Counted from the first letter of the stretch, positions 26,478-35,171 are shown. The stretch is 64,000 bases of DNA from Chryseobacterium cucumeris (GCF_016775705.1 NZ_CP068760.1:3844001-3908000), one strand, 5' to 3'. A program made the numbers and translations. The notes: generated from the letters alone by a model not told the origin.

Positions 26478-27122
26478 ATGAATAAAATAATCAAAAATAT
26501 TATTAAATTTTTCCTGCTTCTTATGGTTGCAGGAATTATTTTTGTTGCCTGGGCAAATTACAGTATCAAAAAAGACAGTGCACCATTTGTTTCCAACAAT
26601 ATTGCTGATGTACCGGAATCAAAAACCGGCTTATTACTGGGAACCGGAAAACTTCTGAACAACGGAACCCCAAATGCTTATTTCTACAACAGAATTAAGG
26701 CTGCTGCCGATTTATACAAAAGCGGAAAAATACAATACATCATCGTTAGTGGTGACAATAGCACCAAAGATTATAATGAGCCCGAAGATATGCAGCTGGC
26801 ATTGATGCAGCAAGGAGTTCATCATGATAAAATTATTTTAGACCATGCCGGATTCAGAACACTGGATTCTGTAATAAGAGCAAAAGACATTTTCGGTCAG
26901 ACGAAACTGGTCATTATCTCCCAGAAATTCCATAATGAAAGAGCTGTTTTTCTGGCCAGAAAAAATGGAATGGATGCCTTTGGATATAACGCAGAGGATG
27001 TGAATAAGTATGCGGGCTTAAAAACCAATTTGAGAGAGTATCTGGCAAAAGCTAAAGCCTATTGGGATCTTCTTTTTGGTGTGGAACCGAAATTTGGAGG
27101 AGAGAAGATTGTGATTCCTTAA
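26478..27122 (+). CDS. SanA/YdcF (DUF218) family membrane protein
   Basis: This 214-residue protein has one N-terminal transmembrane segment (about 8-27) and a DUF218 body: GLLLGTGKLLNNG, YIIVSGDNS, LDHAGFRTLDSV and VIISQKFHNERA. SanA of E. coli affects envelope permeability to vancomycin, and ElyC/SanA relatives influence peptidoglycan precursor metabolism. It lies 15 bases after lspA, consistent with one envelope-related operon. Confidence 0.87.
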   Translation: MNKIIKNIIKFFLLLMVAGIIFVAWANYSIKKDSAPFVSNNIADVPESKTGLLLGTGKLLNNGTPNAYFYNRIKAAADLYKSGKIQYIIVSGDNSTKDYNEPEDMQLALMQQGVHHDKIILDHAGFRTLDSVIRAKDIFGQTKLVIISQKFHNERAVFLARKNGMDAFGYNAEDVNKYAGLKTNLREYLAKAKAYWDLLFGVEPKFGGEKIVIP

Positions 27123-27129
27123 TATTTTT

Positions 27130-27270
27130 CCCACTGATTGCACAGATTTTCACAGATGATTGTGTAGAAGGATAATAAAATTTTACCGATTGATAGGTTT
27201 TGGCTGAAGCCAATGGATGGATATTGAATTTTAAGCTGGCTGGGCTGAAGCCCACCCCTATTGAATTTTA
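27130..27270. repeat. Intergenic repeat block downstream of the SanA-family gene
   Basis: It contains CACAGATTTTCACAGATGATT, then TTGGCTGAAGCCAATGGATG and GGGCTGAAGCCCACC, two small palindromes, and CCTATTGAATTT. The layout matches 21112-21247. These look like mosaics of short palindromic repeats common in Chryseobacterium-type genomes. Confidence 0.65.
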
Positions 27271-27280
27271 ATAACAACAT

Positions 27281-27322
27281 CTTTTATCTTTTATCTTTTA
27301 TCTTTTATCTTTTATCTTTCAT
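27281..27322. repeat. Tandem 7-base repeat upstream of trpS
   Basis: Five exact CTTTTAT units followed by one variant CTTTCAT. The array ends 18 bases before the trpS -7 box, so it covers the place where the -33 element would be. Slippage could change the upstream promoter sequence. Confidence 0.85.
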
Positions 27323-27340
27323 TATTCCCGGCAAACCTCG

Positions 27341-27348
27341 TAAATTTG
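27341..27348 (+). promoter_or_regulatory. -7 box of the trpS promoter
   Basis: TAAATTTG matches TAnnTTTG 35 bases before the trpS ATG, in the same GTAAATTTGC context as at ileS. No TTG lies at the usual distance. Confidence 0.5.
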
Positions 27349-27382
27349 CTGTTCATTAATTTTTAATATAAATTGTAAACAA

Positions 27383-28351
27383 ATGTCAAGAATTCTTACC
27401 GGCATTCAAGCCACCGGAACACCCCATCTTGGAAATTTATTAGGGGCCATTATTCCTGCGATCGAACTATCCAAGCAGGAAGGGAATGAATCATTTTTAT
27501 TTATTGCGAATCTTCACACACTTACCCAGATAAAAGATGCGCAGACTTTAAGACAAAATACCTACGAGATTGCTGCGGCTTGGCTTGCTTGTGGACTGGA
27601 TACTGAAAAAACATATTTCTACAGACAAAGTGATATCGCTGAAACCTGTGAACTTTCTTGGCATTTATCATGTTTTTTTCCTTATCAAAGATTAACATTG
27701 GCGCATTCATTTAAGGATAAGGCAGACAGGCTTCAGGATGTAAATGCAGGTTTGTTTACTTACCCTATTCTGATGGCTGCAGATATTTTATTGTATGACG
27801 CTGAAATTGTACCTGTAGGAAAAGATCAGCTACAGCATCTGGAATTTGCAAGAGATGTCGCTTCAAGATTTAACAACCAGATGGGTGAAATTCTTGTTCT
27901 TCCACAATCTGAACTTCAGGAGGACACTAAATATGTTCCCGGGACAGACGGACAGAAAATGTCAAAATCAAGAGGAAATATCATCAATATTTTCTTACCT
28001 GAAAAGGAGCTGAAAAAACAGGTGATGAGCATTGAATCAGATTCCAAGTCTTTAGAAGAGCCTAAGGATCCTGATACAGACAAAACATTCCAGATTTATC
28101 AGCTGATTGCTACCCCTGAGCAGACTGAAGAATTAAGAGCAAAATATCTTGCCGGAAACTTCGGATACGGACATGCTAAGAAAGAACTTCTGGATCTTAT
28201 TCTGGTACGTTTTGAGAAGGAAAGAGAAACGTTCGCTTATTATATGAACAATCTCGATGAGCTTGAAGCAAAACTTCAGCAGGGAGCTGAGAAAACCAGA
28301 CCTATTGCGCTGGAAACACTGAAAAGAGTAAGAGCAAGCTTAGGATTTTAA
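27383..28351 (+). CDS. trpS: Tryptophanyl-tRNA synthetase
   Basis: This 322-residue class I synthetase has the HIGH-type TPHLGNLLGA near residues 12-22 and the KMSKSRGN loop. Length and order of motifs match bacterial TrpS. It stands as a single gene between an intergenic repeat block and a strong terminator. Confidence 0.96.
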   Translation: MSRILTGIQATGTPHLGNLLGAIIPAIELSKQEGNESFLFIANLHTLTQIKDAQTLRQNTYEIAAAWLACGLDTEKTYFYRQSDIAETCELSWHLSCFFPYQRLTLAHSFKDKADRLQDVNAGLFTYPILMAADILLYDAEIVPVGKDQLQHLEFARDVASRFNNQMGEILVLPQSELQEDTKYVPGTDGQKMSKSRGNIINIFLPEKELKKQVMSIESDSKSLEEPKDPDTDKTFQIYQLIATPEQTEELRAKYLAGNFGYGHAKKELLDLILVRFEKERETFAYYMNNLDELEAKLQQGAEKTRPIALETLKRVRASLGF

Positions 28352-28370
28352 TCTGAGTTTTAAACATAAG

Positions 28371-28399
28371 AAAGCCTTTCGTCTGAAAGGCTTTTTCTA
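28371..28399 (+). terminator. Terminator of trpS
   Basis: Perfect arms AAAGCCTTTC and GAAAGGCTTT with loop GTCT, followed by TTTCT. It also sits at the end of the convergent kinase gene and may serve both. Confidence 0.9.
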
Positions 28400-28415
28400 T
28401 TGATATAAAGTATTA

Positions 28416-29702
28416 TTAATGGGCATTATTCTTTGTCAGGATAAAGTAATGCATCTGATCCCCATATTCATAATTAATGTCCCAACCCGGATATTGTTTG
28501 ATAATGGTTTTGATGATAGACAGCCCTAATCCTGTAGAAGTATGATCTGAACCCTGTTTATAGAAACGGTTAAAGATTCTGGATTTATCTAAAGGTTCAG
28601 CACTTCCGCTGTTTTGAAATGTTATCCGGTTATTTTCCACGATAATGTTTAAAATTCCTTCCTGATGGTTATATTTAACTGCATTTTTAAGAAGGTTGGA
28701 TAAAAGAATATCTGCCAGATCCTGATTAAAATCTGCTATAAACTGTCCTTTCTCAATAACAGAGACCTCAATTTTTTTAAATGCAATGAAGTCTTCATAA
28801 TTCTGTACCAGCTGAGTGATCATTCTGTTAAAATCAACGTCTGATGTTTTATTAAACTGGCTGTTTTCAATCCTGGAAAGCATGAGTAAGGATTTATTCA
28901 GTCCAACCATTCTTCTCAGGTCGTTTTTCACTTCAGTAAGAAAGTTGAGATTCTTTTTATCAAGATCATCATTCTGAATCATAAGATCAATTTTATTGAT
29001 CACGATAGCCAAAGGGGTTTGAAGTTCATGAGACGCGTTTTCAATAAACTGTTTCTGCTGATAGAAAACCAGTTCATTACGTTCAATCATTTCATTGATT
29101 TCTACATTTAATTCTTCAAACTCGGTGATCTTATAGCTCTGTTTTTCCTGGGAAAAAGGAATTCCAAACTGATATTTTTTAAGTTTATCCAATATCTGAT
29201 AGAACGGTCTCATCGCCTTATTAAGAAGATATCCGTTTACAGCAACAATACTAATTACCAAAAGGATATAAAGTACGATTAAGGCTGTTGTGAGATCGTA
29301 TATCAATTCGTCCTCTTCTACCGTTGAAGTCCTGATAACAAGCCGCTGATGCCCTTTGAACTGATCAATAAAGTCGGCTTCCAAAACCCTGTAAGGCTGG
29401 TCTTTATCATCATACTCCATATAGTACATCTTATTGTACAGCCTGCTTTTATTCTGATAATCTCCGGCTTTGATGGGATTGATTTTAAATTCATTGAATC
29501 CAAATTCATTATTCTTCAACAACTGAGGATTAAGATAAACAGCTTTAATAATCTGTATTTTCCTATCTCTTAAACCATCATCTACATTATCGTGTACTTC
29601 ATCCAGAATGTAGGCATAAAAAAGACCCGCCCATACTGCTATAATCAGCAGCAGGATCATGATCAGGTATTTTATCGTGTAATATTTTAATGAAATTTTC
29701 AT
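28416..29702 (-). CDS. Sensor histidine kinase of an OmpR-type two-component system
   Basis: I use the ATG at 29702 (428 residues), whose bases overlap the regulator stop as TGATG; a GTG lies one codon upstream. Two transmembrane segments (about 12-30 and 137-160) flank a periplasmic sensor region. The dimerisation box is ASHELQTPLA, and the ATPase has NLLKNAVKYN and GLGLSIIK. The signal is unknown. Adjacent PepSY-like proteins suggest an envelope or metal-related stimulus, as for similar Bacteroidota systems. Confidence 0.93.
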   Translation of the reverse strand: MKISLKYYTIKYLIMILLLIIAVWAGLFYAYILDEVHDNVDDGLRDRKIQIIKAVYLNPQLLKNNEFGFNEFKINPIKAGDYQNKSRLYNKMYYMEYDDKDQPYRVLEADFIDQFKGHQRLVIRTSTVEEDELIYDLTTALIVLYILLVISIVAVNGYLLNKAMRPFYQILDKLKKYQFGIPFSQEKQSYKITEFEELNVEINEMIERNELVFYQQKQFIENASHELQTPLAIVINKIDLMIQNDDLDKKNLNFLTEVKNDLRRMVGLNKSLLMLSRIENSQFNKTSDVDFNRMITQLVQNYEDFIAFKKIEVSVIEKGQFIADFNQDLADILLSNLLKNAVKYNHQEGILNIIVENNRITFQNSGSAEPLDKSRIFNRFYKQGSDHTSTGLGLSIIKTIIKQYPGWDINYEYGDQMHYFILTKNNAH

Positions 29703-30373
29703 CACATCAATTTGTATCCTATTCCGTACACCGCCTGGAAATCGGCCTCTGCATGGAGAATTTTCAGTTTTTTACGAAGATTTTTAATCTGGGAATAAAT
29801 AAAATCCAGACTATCTGCCTGATCGATATAATCTCCCCAGATGGCTTCTGCAAGCGTTGTTTTTTGTAAGGTTTTTTCAGGATGTATCACAAAATAATAC
29901 AAAAGGTCATATTCTTTGCGGTTAAGAACAAGCTCTTCATTGCCTACTTTCACCGTTCTGTTCTCCGGATCAATGCTGATATTTTTGTAGCGGATGATAT
30001 TTTCACCATCCTGATTTTTCCTTCTGATCACAGACCTGATTCTTGCCATCAATTCCGCAAGGTGGAAAGGTTTTGCAAGATAATCATCGGCTCCTATTTC
30101 CAGCCCGGCCACCTTATCATCTACAGAGTCTTTGGCAGAAAGGATGATCACAGGATCTTTTTTGTGCATTTTTTTGATCTCTTTCAGCAGATCGATTCCA
30201 TTTCCATCAGGCAGCATGATATCCAGCAAAATACAGTCGTATTCGTAAGAAATAATTTTTTCCAGTCCGCCACTGTAATTTTCTGCATACTCTACAATGA
30301 AGTGTTCTGCCTCCAGAAATTTCTGCACGGTATCTTTCAGTTCGGGTTCATCTTCTACTATTAAAATCTTCAT
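29702..30373 (-). CDS. OmpR/PhoB-family response regulator
   Basis: This 223-residue protein has a receiver domain with the phospho-acceptor Asp 51 (ILLDIMLP), Lys in DDYLAKPFH, and a C-terminal winged helix (LVLNRKEYDLLYYF...IWGDYID). It is co-transcribed with the kinase through a one-base overlap of stop and start. A TATATTTG -7 box lies about 40 bases upstream. Confidence 0.95.
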   Translation of the reverse strand: MKILIVEDEPELKDTVQKFLEAEHFIVEYAENYSGGLEKIISYEYDCILLDIMLPDGNGIDLLKEIKKMHKKDPVIILSAKDSVDDKVAGLEIGADDYLAKPFHLAELMARIRSVIRRKNQDGENIIRYKNISIDPENRTVKVGNEELVLNRKEYDLLYYFVIHPEKTLQKTTLAEAIWGDYIDQADSLDFIYSQIKNLRKKLKILHAEADFQAVYGIGYKLM

Positions 30374-30413
30374 ATTCCGGATCTATATGCTCTGCTGCAT
30401 GGTTTACTTATAT

Positions 30414-30421
30414 CAAATATA
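30414..30421 (-). promoter_or_regulatory. -7 box upstream of the response regulator
   Basis: TATATTTG on the minus strand fits TAnnTTTG about 40 bases before the regulator ATG. No matching TTG is seen. The rest of the 200-base gap up to 30577 shows nothing else I can name. Confidence 0.4.
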
Positions 30422-30577
30422 GGAAATTATAAGGAGGAAGCCTTAGATAGAGATACCCATCTGAAAGTCTACGATAATATCATCAGTATAAGGGTGATAT
30501 GGTAAATTACCGATAAGAAATCTATAAAATGGAAATGCTCTCTGCCTCCTTCCTTCAGGTTCTTTTTCATGAATCAT

Positions 30578-30784
30578 CTAATTTGATTTCACATGCCGGC
30601 CGTCTGCATCAAAAACAAGACACAGACCATTCATTAAATGAATTTTATAGGCACTGTATTTTTTTTCAATAGATTCAATGATGCTGCAAGGATGATTCCT
30701 TGTCATAAATGAAACCATATTCTTTCTAATCTGAGCAGAAGAAATCTTTCTTCCATTGCTGTTTATTACATTCCAGTTGACCAT
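30578..30784 (-). CDS. Short PepSY-like protein without a signal peptide
   Basis: This 68-residue protein ends in the same motif as its neighbour (YKIHLMNGLCLVFDADGRHVK versus a YKAELSNGLELEFDRNG pattern). It resembles the C-terminal repeat of the PepSY-like protein at 30821 but has no export signal. It may be a decayed tandem duplicate or a real small protein. Coding evidence is moderate. Confidence 0.6.
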   Translation of the reverse strand: MVNWNVINSNGRKISSAQIRKNMVSFMTRNHPCSIIESIEKKYSAYKIHLMNGLCLVFDADGRHVKSN

Positions 30785-30820
30785 AGTAACTAATAGTGAG
30801 TGTTGGTATTCGGTTAAATG

Positions 30821-31270
30821 TTAATCATCGATTTTTTTAAAATTTCCGTTTCGGTCAAATTCAAGCTCCAGTCCATTGGAAAGTTCTGCCTTATAAGACC
30901 ATCTTTTCTTTTCGATCTTGATGATGTAAGTATTGGGAAAATTTTTTGTGCTGTAATTTTTGATCGACGCAGGGATGAAACCATATGGAATTTTCTGGTG
31001 TTTACCATCCACTTCTTTCCAGTTTCCGCTGCTGTCGAACTCCATTTTCATTCCATTAGTCAGATATACTTTGTATTCATCTACTCCGTAAATTTCTCTG
31101 TCTTCTATTGCAGAGTTTACAGGGATGCCTTTAAAATGTACTGCAAGAAAGGTTTTGGCTGTCTTTGGTAACTGATTTGCTGTGATTGCTCTGTCTTGTG
31201 CGGAAACTAAGCCTCCGATTAATAAAAAAATAATCATTAATACTCCGGTGATTTTCTTTACATTTTTCAT
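30821..31270 (-). CDS. Secreted PepSY-like (DUF2874-type) protein with two repeats
   Basis: This 149-residue protein has a signal peptide (1-24, LVSAQ) and two copies of a beta motif, YKVYLTNGMKMEFDSSGNW and YKAELSNGLELEFDRNGNF, typical of the BLIP-like PepSY fold. Such periplasmic proteins are commonly encoded next to two-component systems in Bacteroidota and may bind a ligand or inhibit a protease. It lies upstream of the regulator-kinase pair in the same direction. Confidence 0.82.
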   Translation of the reverse strand: MKNVKKITGVLMIIFLLIGGLVSAQDRAITANQLPKTAKTFLAVHFKGIPVNSAIEDREIYGVDEYKVYLTNGMKMEFDSSGNWKEVDGKHQKIPYGFIPASIKNYSTKNFPNTYIIKIEKKRWSYKAELSNGLELEFDRNGNFKKIDD

Positions 31271-31435
31271 ACGATTTAATTTTTTCTGTTAGTATTATAT
31301 AGCAAAGTTGCCAATCAATTTGGGAAAGAATTGGGAAAAATGATTTCGGTAAAAAATAAATGCGGCAAAGTTTGGATTTAACCACAGATGATCACAGATG
31401 TCTGCGTTGATTTTTTAGAAAATATTAAAAAACGA

Positions 31436-31466
31436 AAAAGCCATTAAGATGATCTCAATGGCTTTT
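31436..31466 (-). terminator. Terminator of the yjjG-like gene
   Basis: Arms AAAAGCCATT and AATGGCTTTT with an inner AGAT/ATCT pairing, followed by a T-rich stretch on the minus strand. Confidence 0.8.
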
Positions 31467-31493
31467 ATAGTATAGACTTTATTATCTTTTATT

Positions 31494-32189
31494 TTATAAG
31501 TATTCCTTAATCTGCTGAAGATGAGTAATGGCTTTTAAACCTTCCTTCTGTTTATCTTCCTTATATACATCAAAGAAAATAGCATCCATTCCGAAGTCTG
31601 TTGCTCCCATGGCATCTGCAATCCAGTCGTCACCAATCAGGATACTTTCTTCTTTTCTGGCTTCAGAAAGTCCCAGCGAGTATTCAAAAATCCTTGGATT
31701 AGGCTTTCTCACTCCCACGGCATCTGCACTGGTAATTGTTGTAAAATAAGGAGCGATTCCGGAAAGCGTACATTTTCTTTCCGTCACTTCCTGAAACCCA
31801 TTGGAAATAATGTGTAATGTATAGTTTTTAGCTTTCAGATATTCCAGAACATCCTCTGCTCCTTCTACCAGTTCGTTATGGCTCACAATATTATCCAGGA
31901 AATGTTCTTCAAAATAAAGGGCAAGCTCTTTATTATCGATTCCGAAATGTTTGAATGAATCATAAAAACGGTGTTCTCTCAGATACTCTTTGCCAATAAT
32001 CCCGTCCCTGATCTTTTCCCACAAATCTTCGTTGATGTCGTGATACACAGAATGAAACTCTTCAAAGTTAATATGATACTTTAAAGTAATTTCCTGTTTT
32101 TCAAAAAGATCTTTGATGGTGAGATAGGCATTTCTGCGATGATCCCAGAGTGTATTATCCAGGTCAAAAAAAACGTGCTGCATTTTCAT
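31494..32189 (-). CDS. yjjG: YjjG-family HAD nucleotidase
   Basis: This 231-residue protein begins at the ATG at 32189 (MKMQHVFF); a TTG three codons upstream is less likely and an ATG at 32183 is also possible. HAD motif I is FFDLDNTLWDH, motif II is the Ser in HIISNG, and motif IV is ILIGDDWIADAMGA. YjjG-type enzymes dephosphorylate noncanonical pyrimidine nucleotides and help keep them out of DNA. It stands downstream of a sigma factor and a small ORF. Confidence 0.9.
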   Translation of the reverse strand: MKMQHVFFDLDNTLWDHRRNAYLTIKDLFEKQEITLKYHINFEEFHSVYHDINEDLWEKIRDGIIGKEYLREHRFYDSFKHFGIDNKELALYFEEHFLDNIVSHNELVEGAEDVLEYLKAKNYTLHIISNGFQEVTERKCTLSGIAPYFTTITSADAVGVRKPNPRIFEYSLGLSEARKEESILIGDDWIADAMGATDFGMDAIFFDVYKEDKQKEGLKAITHLQQIKEYL

Positions 32190-32209
32190 ACAGCACAAAG
32201 TTAATAATT

Positions 32210-32344
32210 TTAATTTTTTGTAATAGGATAATTTTTGCTCTTGCTTTTCACAATCTCAAGGCTTTTAGAAAAATTCAGCAAAAAATCAATTGTTTGTTTC
32301 TTAGGTTTCAAAGTTTTCACTTTTAAAGAATCATTTTTTTTCAT
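32210..32344 (-). CDS. Predicted 44-residue basic small protein downstream of an ECF sigma factor
   Basis: An ATG at 32344 opens 44 codons ending TAA at 32210. The product starts MKKNDSLKVKTLKPKKQ and continues with a TIDFLLNFSKSLEIVK helix, strongly basic (many Lys). It lies 47 bases after the sigma gene stop and 20 bases before yjjG, in the same direction, filling an otherwise empty gap. I recall similar short proteins in related genomes but cannot confirm this. No Shine-Dalgarno is visible, which is normal here. Confidence 0.6.
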   Translation of the reverse strand: MKKNDSLKVKTLKPKKQTIDFLLNFSKSLEIVKSKSKNYPITKN

Positions 32345-32391
32345 AGGCGAAGTATGTTTTCTTTAAAACGTGAAATTTTCTGAAATATTAT

Positions 32392-32982
32392 TTATCTCGT
32401 TAATATTATATTATTTTCGTCCATGATTTTTCTCAGGTTGATCAGTGCATATCGTACTCTTCCTAAAGTTGTATTAATACTCATCTCTGTATGATCTGCA
32501 ATTTCTTTGAAGCTTAAACCATCGAAAAACCTCAGTTTGATTACTTCCTGTTGATTTTGCGGCAAAAACTGCAGCATCCTCAGAAGATCCTCCTGAATCT
32601 GATTGGTTACCAGCTGATCTTCAATATTTTCTGACGGTTCTCTGATTAAATCAAAAATAGAATATTCATCAGTTTCAAAAGTAGTTTCCGAAACTTTGAT
32701 ATTCTTTGCTTTTGATCTGAAATGATCGATGATTAAATTGTGAGAAATTCTTTTCGCCCAAAGAATAAATTTACCTTCTTCATTATAGCGTCCTTCTTTT
32801 AGCATCACAATGATTTTCATGAATGTATCCTGAAAGATATCATTGGCCAAATCTTCATCATTAATTTTGTAAAAAATGAATGTAAAAAGCTCTCTCTGAT
32901 GTCGGTGTATGAGGGTTGACAAGGCCGCCTCATCACCTTTCTGGTAAAGGGAAATTAGTAAACTATCCGATTTTGATTTCAT
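32392..32982 (-). CDS. ECF-type RNA polymerase sigma factor
   Basis: This 196-residue protein starts at the ATG at 32982; a TTG upstream is unlikely. Region 2 (ANDIFQDTFMKII...FILWAKRISHNLIIDHFR) and region 4 (LPQNQQEVIKLRFFDGLSFKEIA) are both clear, and region 3 is absent as in ECF factors. No anti-sigma gene with the usual layout is adjacent, so control may be transcriptional or by the small protein next to it. Confidence 0.93.
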   Translation of the reverse strand: MKSKSDSLLISLYQKGDEAALSTLIHRHQRELFTFIFYKINDEDLANDIFQDTFMKIIVMLKEGRYNEEGKFILWAKRISHNLIIDHFRSKAKNIKVSETTFETDEYSIFDLIREPSENIEDQLVTNQIQEDLLRMLQFLPQNQQEVIKLRFFDGLSFKEIADHTEMSINTTLGRVRYALINLRKIMDENNIILTR

Positions 32983-33175
32983 AACTCTTCTCAATATAAA
33001 TATTTGCAGACAGGTATTCCTCCAGATATTTCTTCTGGCCTTTGCTGTGTAAACAAAACAGTTCTAGAGTAGAGTCTCTTCTATAGGCGGTACAAATTAT
33101 TATGATGTAAATATAATAATTTTTTAATAACTGTTAACCTATTATTAAATTTTATAGAGAAAAATCTAAAAAAAA

Positions 33176-33667
33176 TCATTTAAACATATCATGAATGAAT
33201 ACGGTAGGAATATTTAATGTAAAATTAATATTAAGCCCTTTCATCTCTTTTCCGTTCAGACGGGTATCTCCAACAGGAAAAGCATATCCTCCGGTGAGAT
33301 CCAGCATCCCGAATAAGGTAACTCCTATTTTAGGAGCAATATATTTATTGGTTCCTTCAACGCCTGCCAAAAAGTAATAAGAGTGATAAAAATCCACATT
33401 TTTTTCAAAATTAAGAAGTACATCTGCCTGCAGTTTCGGCATAACAGCAAATTTGGAATCCACAGATCCCATCATGGCAGAACCTCCCAATCTGTAAATT
33501 ACATCATCATTTTTAAGAAAAAGTAATTTCCCTCCTACTTCACCAAAACTTTGATTCTGGTAAGTATACCCGACACTGATCATTTTATGCATGGTATATT
33601 GAGCTTTTACTAATGTACTTAGCAAAAACAGAGACAGGGCGGCAACTACAGTTCTAAAATTCATCAT
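33176..33667 (-). CDS. Small secreted protein, possibly an outer-membrane beta-barrel
   Basis: This 163-residue protein has a signal peptide (1-22, LVKAQ) and alternating hydrophobic strands with aromatic ends (SVGYTYQNQ, KIGVTLFGMLDLTGGYAF). The C-terminus ends in Phe-Lys, close to a barrel signature. I know no named family. A second ATG lies one codon in. It stands alone between the sigma factor and metK. Confidence 0.72.
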   Translation of the reverse strand: MMNFRTVVAALSLFLLSTLVKAQYTMHKMISVGYTYQNQSFGEVGGKLLFLKNDDVIYRLGGSAMMGSVDSKFAVMPKLQADVLLNFEKNVDFYHSYYFLAGVEGTNKYIAPKIGVTLFGMLDLTGGYAFPVGDTRLNGKEMKGLNINFTLNIPTVFIHDMFK

Positions 33668-33700
33668 CTTTCTATATTATTAAGGTGTAAAATTAAAAAA

Positions 33701-33728
33701 AACTGCCTTATCCAAAGATAAAGCAGTT
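33701..33728 (-). terminator. Terminator of metK
   Basis: AACTGCCTTATC pairs with GATAAAGCAGTT apart from one mismatch. On the minus strand it is followed by a T run (complement of 33695-33700). Confidence 0.85.
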
Positions 33729-33751
33729 CATTATTATTCTTTAAAGAGAAA

Positions 33752-35032
33752 TTAAATTCCAAAAGCGGCTTTAATTTCCTCTACTTTGTCAAGTTTCTCC
33801 CAGGTAAAGAACTCAAGATCTTTTAACGTAATCTCATTCTTATGACCTTTATTAAAAGTTTTATCAGCTACATAATGCTCTTTACCCATGTGCCCGTAAG
33901 AAGCTGTTTCCTGATAAATAGGGTTCCTTAATTTTAAGTTCTGCTCAATAGCATAAGGTCTTAAATCGAAAATAGCAGAAACTTTTTTCGCGATTTCCCC
34001 ATCATGAAGGTCCACTTTTGCAGTTCCGTAAGTATTGATATATAAACCACAAGGCTCAGCTACTCCAATAGCATAAGAAACCTGTACCAGAACTTCATCC
34101 GCTACTCCTGCCGCCACCAGGTTTTTAGCAATATGCCTTGTTGCATACGCAGCACTTCTGTCTACTTTAGAAGGATCTTTTCCAGAGAAAGCACCACCAC
34201 CGTGAGCTCCTTTACCACCGTAAGTATCTACGATGATTTTTCTCCCTGTAAGGCCGGTATCTCCGTGAGGTCCTCCGATTACAAATTTCCCTGTAGGATT
34301 GATGTGATATTTGATCTGATCGTTGAATAAAGCTTTGATTTCTTCAGTTTGCTGTGCAACAACTCTTGGAACCAGAATATTTTTAATATCCTCACGAATC
34401 TTGTTCAACATTTCTTCTTCCGTACCAAAATCATCGTGCTGAGTAGAAACTACAATAGAATCAATTCTGATAGGCTTATGATCATCAGAATACTCAATCG
34501 TTACCTGGCTTTTTGCATCCGGACGAAGATAAGTGATCTCCTTATTTTCTCTTCTGATAGCAGAAAGTTCTTTAAGGATCGTGTGGGCAAGATCCAGTGC
34601 AAGCGGCATATAATTAGCCGTTTCATTAGTGGCATACCCGAACATCATTCCCTGGTCTCCGGCGCCCTGTGCATTTGCTTTAGCTTCAAAAGACTCATCA
34701 TTTACGGCTCTGTCAACACCCTGGTTGATATCTGGCGACTGTTCATGGATTGCAGAAATAACTCCACACGAGTCTCCATTGAACATATATTCTCCTTTTG
34801 TATATCCGATACCGTTGATTACTTCTCTGGCAATAGTCTGTACATCAAGGTAAGCATCTGATTTTACTTCTCCTGCCAATACCACCTGTCCGGTAGTTAC
34901 AAGAGTTTCACATGCTACTTTTGAATCTTTATCATATGCTAAGAAATGGTCGATTAATGCATCGGAAATTTGGTCGGCAATTTTATCCGGATGTCCTTCT
35001 GAAACTGATTCAGATGTAAATAAATAAGACAT
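33752..35032 (-). CDS. metK: S-adenosylmethionine synthetase
   Basis: This 426-residue protein has the MetK signatures SEGHPDKIADQISD at the N-terminus, GAGDQGMMFGYA and GGGAFSGKDPSKVDRSAAY. It makes SAM from methionine and ATP. A SAM-II riboswitch lies about 70-125 bases upstream behind a consensus promoter, giving feedback control by the product. A terminator follows, so it is a single-gene unit. Confidence 0.97.
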   Translation of the reverse strand: MSYLFTSESVSEGHPDKIADQISDALIDHFLAYDKDSKVACETLVTTGQVVLAGEVKSDAYLDVQTIAREVINGIGYTKGEYMFNGDSCGVISAIHEQSPDINQGVDRAVNDESFEAKANAQGAGDQGMMFGYATNETANYMPLALDLAHTILKELSAIRRENKEITYLRPDAKSQVTIEYSDDHKPIRIDSIVVSTQHDDFGTEEEMLNKIREDIKNILVPRVVAQQTEEIKALFNDQIKYHINPTGKFVIGGPHGDTGLTGRKIIVDTYGGKGAHGGGAFSGKDPSKVDRSAAYATRHIAKNLVAAGVADEVLVQVSYAIGVAEPCGLYINTYGTAKVDLHDGEIAKKVSAIFDLRPYAIEQNLKLRNPIYQETASYGHMGKEHYVADKTFNKGHKNEITLKDLEFFTWEKLDKVEEIKAAFGI

Positions 35033-35101
35033 ATAATTCTTTTGTTTTTAAAGATTTAAAATAGTGTTTGCGAAAAATATGAATGAAATTGCCCAGAAAA
35101 A

Positions 35102-35157
35102 AGAATACTGTTTTAGCATTTTTTTATAGAGGTTGCAATCAGGTCAAATTTTTCCTC
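35102..35157 (-). ncRNA. SAM-II riboswitch upstream of metK
   Basis: On the minus strand, stem GAGG (35157-35154) pairs with CCTC (35132-35129). Inside the loop are an AUUUGACC stretch and the conserved UUGCAA directly before the 3' stem strand. After the stem comes a purine-rich linker and GCTAAAAC (35117-35110), the hallmark of the SAM-II pseudoknot. CUG in the loop can pair with CAG just after GCTAAAA. SAM-II aptamers are known from Bacteroidota and Alphaproteobacteria near methionine genes. The metK context and the promoter immediately upstream agree with this. Confidence 0.85.
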
Positions 35158-35171
35158 GTAATAAACGTCAG

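Noticed and set aside
34349..34861. Long open frame antisense to metK
   Set aside because: Shadow of the metK coding sequence with no recognisable domain.
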